Shown piece by piece: positions 58,960 through 64,000 of a stretch of DNA of 64,000 bases. This DNA is from Fusarium oxysporum f. sp. lycopersici 4287. Lineage: Eukaryota > Ascomycota > Sordariomycetes > Hypocreales > Nectriaceae. Below the pieces are notes generated by a model that worked only from the letters and a program-made list of their open reading frames with translations, was not told the origin of the DNA and made no database searches. The stretch's first letter is position 1; each line of letters begins with the position of its first letter. Both the position numbers and the translations under genes were made by a program. The stretch covers positions 4,339,333 to 4,403,332 of the forward strand of contig NC_030986.1 of assembly GCF_000149955.1 (NCBI RefSeq). The letters run 5' to 3'.

Positions 58960-61348
58960 AGTCACGGTAACCTTTGTGAATGGCGTGCTTTTGTGAGGAG
59001 GTGTGAAATTATGACAGCGCAAGCGATGATTTTTTATTCATTTCGATTTTCATGAATATGACACAACCAACAAAACTTACGGGATACCACTTTGATTGAC
59101 AATTTTGGATCATAAAATGAAAAAAAAAAAAAAAAAAAAAAAAACCAAGGCTAAAAAAGAAAACGAAACGGAAAAAAGCAAAAGGTGAACAAAAGGTCCC
59201 CCCAACTGTGAAAAGATGGGGGGTGGGCATCTTCAGCTTCGGTTGAATGGAACAAAGAGAATCAAACGGGATTAGGATTGAGGTGGGCGGCTTTGGTCTG
59301 GATCCTGTGAAAGCAAGAGTCTTGAAAGGCTGAAAAAATTGAAGCGAGGTTTATGCTGTTTTGCATTTCCTTATTATCATCTTCTCTCTCTCATTATCTA
59401 TCTATCACTGAGAAAGAAAGGAAAAAAAAAAAAGAGTGGAATTATTAGGGAGGAGGACTTTACTGTCTCTATTCCCTGGGAGCTGGAAACATCTTGGCCT
59501 ACAGTAGCACTATTGATAGCGGCAAATCATGATTCCAGTCCTTTCCGGATAAAGCAAAGAGTGTCGAATCTGCAACCAGAAGGGTCCCTGAGTGACGATG
59601 ATCAGATATCCATAGCCCATGGGCATTTCGGCATTGAGACCGTGTGTCATGGATAGAAATGCGGTGCGCTGCGGTGCGGTATGGGCGGCAAGCCAATGTG
59701 AGATTGACAGATTTGTAAGGCTGTCCTATCAGTTAGCGTAGTTGCAACACGGGTCTCTCTCAGTCAATCATTGATCTTCGGTCTTATTATTTGACATAGA
59801 TAGCAAGTGTGGGCAATTGACGTGAATCAATGTGTTGTCTTTTCACTTCCTGTCCATCCATGATCTGGAAAGGTTTGCTCATACATACACGGACATGCAA
59901 TGTCTGCACACCCATAGACTCAGCCTTTCAGATATTACCGGCATTTCATTGATTCTAGACCGATCATGTGCAAATGCACAGAAAAGATAGTCGAGATAGC
60001 GTAGCATTACCGCGCCGCGTCTCGCATTGCATTACATGGAAACCGGCCCAAAAAGAAAAAAGAAAAGAACGTGCCATCAATAGCCGGAGCCTGCCGCCCG
60101 CGCAGACTTGCTATATCCGACATAAAGACTCTTAACCATGATCTGTTTATACACGACCCAATCAGATTCTCCTAGGTTTTGTCCAGGCTCTCGGTAGACT
60201 CAGGGCCCGGGGTAGCAGTTTCGGGAGGTGGCCGAGAAACCTGCATGACGTCCACTGAATTTTTTACTGTTTCCTTGTTTATTTATTTTGTCGGTATTTC
60301 CTGTCAAAATCCCACCGTTTTATAACAGTGCACAGCATTAAATTATGTTGCCGATCATGGGGGCGGAGAGCATGACCGGCTTTTTAAGTTAGTCAAGCGC
60401 TTACACAGCATTATTTGCGTCAGAGATAAGAAAGGGCAAAAGGAAGATGGTTGTTTCTTCTAAAAGTATCCGATCTGAAAACCATAAATGTGTCAGCTTA
60501 TTATCCCATAAAACACCACGAAGCGTGGGTGGTGATAGAAAAAGGACCCCAACCCTCATTCATCCTCAACGCTTGGGCCAATTGCGGGGAAGCGGCTTGT
60601 CACCTTGAAGCGAAGGAAAGTCAATTGGTAGGAAATCATGAGACACGGAAATACGTCATTCCTCATTTCAATGCTCGTTACGCGTGACCTGCTTGCTATC
60701 GGAAGCTGACGGTGATCCCTCGGTGTTCCGACGGGGATATCGAGGCGTGTAGAGAATTGTTGCTATGGTTGGTTAGGAGCGGACTGTTTCAAAGACTGTG
60801 CTTGTGTACGGAGGCGCATTTGAGACAGGAGGTATGAATAAGATTGCGTTTATAGCGAGGCTGCACCAGGAGAAAGGTTAAACAGCATCGCCAAGACGGC
60901 ACACAAGATGCTCATGCTGATCACTTTTATTCTACCTGCCCAGAGGTCCAAGCATACTGCGCTATAGATCTCGTGACCAGTTTATAGGTTTACTCAATTT
61001 AAGCCTAACCTTTAGTCTTTGAATCCCTGACACTTGATGATACGCTTTGGGATAACATGCTGATGAGTTGTAGCTGGCAAATCCCTCTGTCGCTCCCAGA
61101 TATGCACCCTTCAGCATGATGATCTATCTGAGAAACCTTCACATGTTGATCAATTCTTAGGAGTAACCATACCGCACACCCTCTTCTTCATCCCATACAG
61201 AGCCACTGCACATCTCGGCTTCTGTGCCGTCTCTGACCGTCCATAATCCGCCACGTACAACACACACCCTCAGCTTTCATTCATGTGCCACAAGCGTCAA
61301 ATGCTGAAAGATCATCCTCATGGTGTTCAGTTGCCTTGCCTGTGAAAT
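58960..61348. other. Long intergenic region
   Basis: About 2.4 kb with no recognisable gene. It contains a 25-base A run at 59120-59144 and other purine-rich tracts, probably in the 3' flank of the small gene. Open frames of 65-105 codons carry no domain. Confidence 0.5.
59120..59144 (+). repeat. Poly(A) homopolymer tract
   Basis: Twenty-five consecutive A residues, about 160 bp after the stop codon of the small Ser/Pro-rich gene. Length is likely to be polymorphic. Confidence 0.9.
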
Positions 61349-62116
61349 TCACCACTTCTTCTCAGTGCCTATGACCGTAATCTCCTTTCTGTCCGGATCT
61401 ACCACCCGGATTATCTCCCGCCAATCAATCCCCACCCTCTCCCGCTCCCGTCCCGGGTCTCCACTCTCCGCTCCGCATCCTCCGGCATGGAACCGGCACC
61501 ATGTCTTCGCATGCCGCGCGTCTACCCATAACCGCGCTGACAGTAGGTATGGATCTGCCAGAACACGCAGAAGGCCCTCCAGAGGTGGTCGTGCAAACAT
61601 GTCCAGATCTTTTCCCGGCTTGGCAGGGCGGAAATGGACCGGAGTCCTCGGCTCGAAGGGGGTGCGAACCCAGACTGTGAGGTAGTCCATCCTTCCTTGC
61701 ACAGCTAGCTCCGTGAGCAGTGGTATAATATCTGTCCCTATCCACCCTCTTAAGCGGTCAATTCGTACTTCCAGTCTTGCTATTCTGCGTAGAGCATCTC
61801 GTGTTGTGAGCAGCGTAGCTCGGCCGGGAAGTCTGTCGTCGGCTCCGTGCGGAGCGCTCTGTAATTCCCTGCGGATGTGCTGTGCATGGGGCCCTGATGC
61901 GTCCAGTAAGAATTCGTTTCCTGCGTACAGTAGCGGAGTGGCGATGGTGTGTAGCGCTGGGTGAGAGAGGAGAATGGGCAGCGGGTTGACGGGTGATCTA
62001 GTGCATGGGCAGAGACATATGGGCGTTAAAGATGTGACGAGTGGCTTCAGGATGATGCTGAGAATATCCACGGGGAGGTCGAGGAGGTTGAGGCTGTTGA
62101 CCTCCGAGGTTGTCAT
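61349..62116 (-). CDS. F-box-like domain protein, unknown
   Basis: Single-exon frame. I start at the ATG at 62116 (MTTSEVNSLNLLDLP), because the family-typical F-box opening follows at once; an in-frame ATG lies 33 bases upstream at 62149. About 255 residues. The N-terminal LNLLDLPVDILSIILKPLVT is F-box-like, followed by CLCPCTRSPVNPLPILLSHP and a region typical of fungal F-box proteins (TIATPLLYAGNEFLLDA, ALRRIARLEVRIDRL). No leucine-rich or WD repeats follow. Fungi carry many lineage-specific F-box proteins. Function as an SCF substrate receptor is inferred and the target is unknown. Confidence 0.7.
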   Translation of the reverse strand: MTTSEVNSLNLLDLPVDILSIILKPLVTSLTPICLCPCTRSPVNPLPILLSHPALHTIATPLLYAGNEFLLDASGPHAQHIRRELQSAPHGADDRLPGRATLLTTRDALRRIARLEVRIDRLRGWIGTDIIPLLTELAVQGRMDYLTVWVRTPFEPRTPVHFRPAKPGKDLDMFARPPLEGLLRVLADPYLLSARLWVDARHAKTWCRFHAGGCGAESGDPGRERERVGIDWREIIRVVDPDRKEITVIGTEKKW

Positions 62117-62890
62117 GATGGCGGCACCTATGATGACGACTCTTGACACTGATCTGAGCGAGATATCACTGGTTCGTCCTGTGACTGTGGCATTCTACTA
62201 TCCAGACCCTAGATGCCTACAGCCCAATATTTCCGGTTTCCGTGAAGCCGCAGCCTTCTTGCGAAACATGTCGTTTGAATAGGATTATGTTGTGAGGTTC
62301 AAGTTTAACAGCCAGTGGCGGCTAAGCATGATATTCCCGCGACCAATAAGTGGGGCTTCTGTAGAGCTTCTAGATACAGTCCACTGCACAAGCGACAGAA
62401 CTCGAGACAACGATGGGAGTTGTATGCAACTCTAGTTGTGAAACTGGTATCCTGAGACGAGCTGGACGGTATAAAGTTACACGATCTGAGTAAGGCTGTC
62501 GGTTAGTGCGAACTGTTGATCCATATATACCTACAGTATAAGTACATACCATTCTTAGAGACCAGCCCTAAACTGAAGGCCCTTATGATAATACTTAGAG
62601 CCACCTTGGAATAAATTAATAGTAGTTGGATAATTCCTAGCATTAGTTTTTCATGGCGGTGTTACTCCAAGTCTTGGCACTATCACAGGAGACTCACTTT
62701 CTGACTTGATCATCAACATCCCCTATCAAGACGATGGCTGTCGCAACAACACGGCCAAGCCCTGTCATCGCTACAGCATAGGAAAGGCATATTGCAAGAA
62801 GTTTTAGCTGTGTGATTCTATGAGATCTTTCAGACAGTGGTAACTTTTGAAGTTCCGGTATGCGCCCTGAGATTCATTATCTGGACATCA
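62117..62890. other. Intergenic region
   Basis: About 770 bp upstream of the F-box-like gene and downstream of the coiled-coil gene. Nothing recognised. Confidence 0.5.
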
Positions 62891-63960
62891 TTACCGCCCA
62901 TCCTTTAACTCGGCCTTCGTCTCGTTCATTGTGCTGTCGTGACTGTTCCCGAAGGAACTGATTATCATGTCGAGGTCTGATGGTTGTTCCTGTGGCGGGC
63001 TTTCCACCCCTTCAGCCTCATAATCAATTGCTGAATATACGCCTGCTACTCCTGCTCCGTGTCGGACGTCTCTTTGACCTTTACCTCGAGCGTTCAGTTA
63101 CCATCAGAGAGTTTTTCGATTTCTTCGCCTTGAATGTTGATCAGCTCTTCCAGTTCCTTAACATACGCCTGCCGACTGTGATCCACGCCCTTGTGTTTTG
63201 CCTCAATCTTTCTGTTGCGATCAGAGAGCCTCTCGATTTCTTCATCTCGATTCTTGATGTGACCTTCCAGTTGCCGAACATACGTCTGCAGATCGTGTTC
63301 CTTTTCGGCCGCATCCTTGAGGTTTGCCTTGAGCGCTTCGACACGATCGAAGAGCTTTCTGAAGTCTTCGTCTCCTTCTTTGAACCTTCGATGACGTCGA
63401 CGCTCCAGCTTCTTGATTTGCGCGTCTTGTTGTTTGATGACTTCGTCTTTTTCGCTGATAAGTTCGTCCCGTGCCATGATTTTCCTTCTGAGATAAGCAA
63501 TTCTGCCTTGTTCCATGCCCTCAACACCTGGGGTCGTTTGCACATTGGACGGCCCTGGGATGGCATTGTTGGACAAAGCGGTAGTTCGGTCAACCTTGCG
63601 CTTTTTTGTGGCCCTGTTGAAAATATCGCCCGAATTAGACTTGCGCTTGGGGGGATGATCAGTTCCGTCTTCATTGCCATCCCCATTGTCCTCTTTGTTC
63701 TTGTCTCTGGGAATTCCATCGCCAGCATCCGAGAGGGGGTACTCGTCCCCCTGCACAAAATTTCCATCGTACTTGATGAGTGCTTCCTCCTCTGAGACGT
63801 TTGTTAGGAAGAAAGGTCGTGTGTCAGGGAAGCTCTGCCCCCAAAACCGTGACATTTCGTCTGCGATGCCAAGGACGCGCAGGTGGGATGGCCAAATAGC
63901 CGCCACAACCAACCAGGCTGAGAAATTCAGAACTTTTGAGCGTCCTTGTCCTATTAGCAT
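62891..63960 (-). CDS. Coiled-coil protein, unknown function (probable 2 exons)
   Basis: The main exon reads 63102..63960. A predicted GTAACT...GTAGCAG intron (59 nt, phase 1, no good branch site) joins it to 62891..63042, which stays open for 50 codons to a stop and gives 336 residues. Without splicing the frame ends at 63094. The start may instead be an internal ATG at 63855 (MSRFWGQSFPDTRPFF). The middle has a basic patch (PPKRKSNSG, ATKKRKVDR), likely nuclear. The second half is a long heptad-like coiled coil (LRRKIMARDELISEKDEVIK, VEALKANLKDAAEKEHDLQT, YVRQLEGHIKNRDEEIERLS), with a near-repeat of YVRQLEGHIKNRDEEIERLS as YVKELEELINIQGEEIEKLS. I do not recognise a family. Confidence 0.55.
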
Positions 63961-64000
63961 TTTATATTGATGAGATTGGCTAAGGTTGCGCGGGCTGTCT

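Noticed and set aside
1..64000. tRNA, rRNA, CRISPR array, biosynthetic cluster or toxin system
   Set aside because: No cloverleaf-like or rRNA sequence, no spaced direct repeats, and no polyketide or peptide synthetase or other cluster genes were seen.

Overview
This is a gene-dense stretch of nuclear DNA from a filamentous ascomycete, most likely a Fusarium or a close Nectriaceae relative. The evidence is the set of genes (a KMT6-type H3K27 methyltransferase, eisosome Pil1, an RCR-family protein, an Msb1/Mug8-domain protein, the COMPASS subunit Swd1), short 48-90 nt introns with CTAAC-like branch points, and compact housekeeping genes. The species call is inference. Two runs of N (355 and 100 bases) and two apparent single-base frameshifts in conserved genes suggest a draft assembly. 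There is no sign of bacterial DNA, CRISPR, rRNA or recognisable tRNA.

Layout, left to right. 0-3.1 kb: a helix-hairpin-helix protein and a DUF1479 protein. 3.5-8.7 kb, minus strand: a BAP31/Yet-like ER protein and KMT6, each crossed by an N gap. 10.8-12.8 kb: Pil1, and a small Sm-like NAA38 protein on the opposite strand. 13.1-16.9 kb: Rad2/XPG nuclease. 17.5-20.9 kb, minus: Msb1-like polarity protein, then 3.5 kb with no recognisable gene. 24.4-25.7 kb, minus: uracil-DNA glycosylase. 26.9-29.6 kb: Hrd3. 30.7-32.5 kb: an RCR-family protein and an unknown acidic protein. 33.2-36.3 kb: alanyl-tRNA synthetase. 36.6-38.2 kb, minus: NDUFAF7-type methyltransferase. 39-42 kb: Mcy1-like cysteine synthase homologue and TFIIS. 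42.5-45 kb, minus: DUF726/Mil1 hydrolase. 46.2-48.2 kb: Tma23-like G-patch protein and Thg1. 48.9-56.7 kb: Swd1 and Rpb1. 56.7-64 kb is sparse: a small unknown protein, an F-box-like protein and a coiled-coil protein.

The genes are independent eukaryotic units, not an operon. By role they group as chromatin and Pol II transcription (KMT6, Swd1, Rpb1, TFIIS), DNA repair (Rad2, Ung), translation and tRNA (AlaRS, Thg1, NAA38, Tma23), ER and membrane (BAP31, Hrd3, RCR, Pil1, Mil1, Msb1) and mitochondria (NDUFAF7, Mcy1, probably alternative forms of Ung and AlaRS).

The most notable unannotated structure is a family of about 120-140 bp MITE-like elements, with five copies between 26 and 46 kb. One copy has a perfect 12-bp inverted terminal core and a TCTT flanking duplication. 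Four of the five lie 0.15-0.6 kb upstream of a start codon. Two copies differ almost only by transitions, as repeat-induced point mutation would produce. I found no convincing novel multi-gene system.
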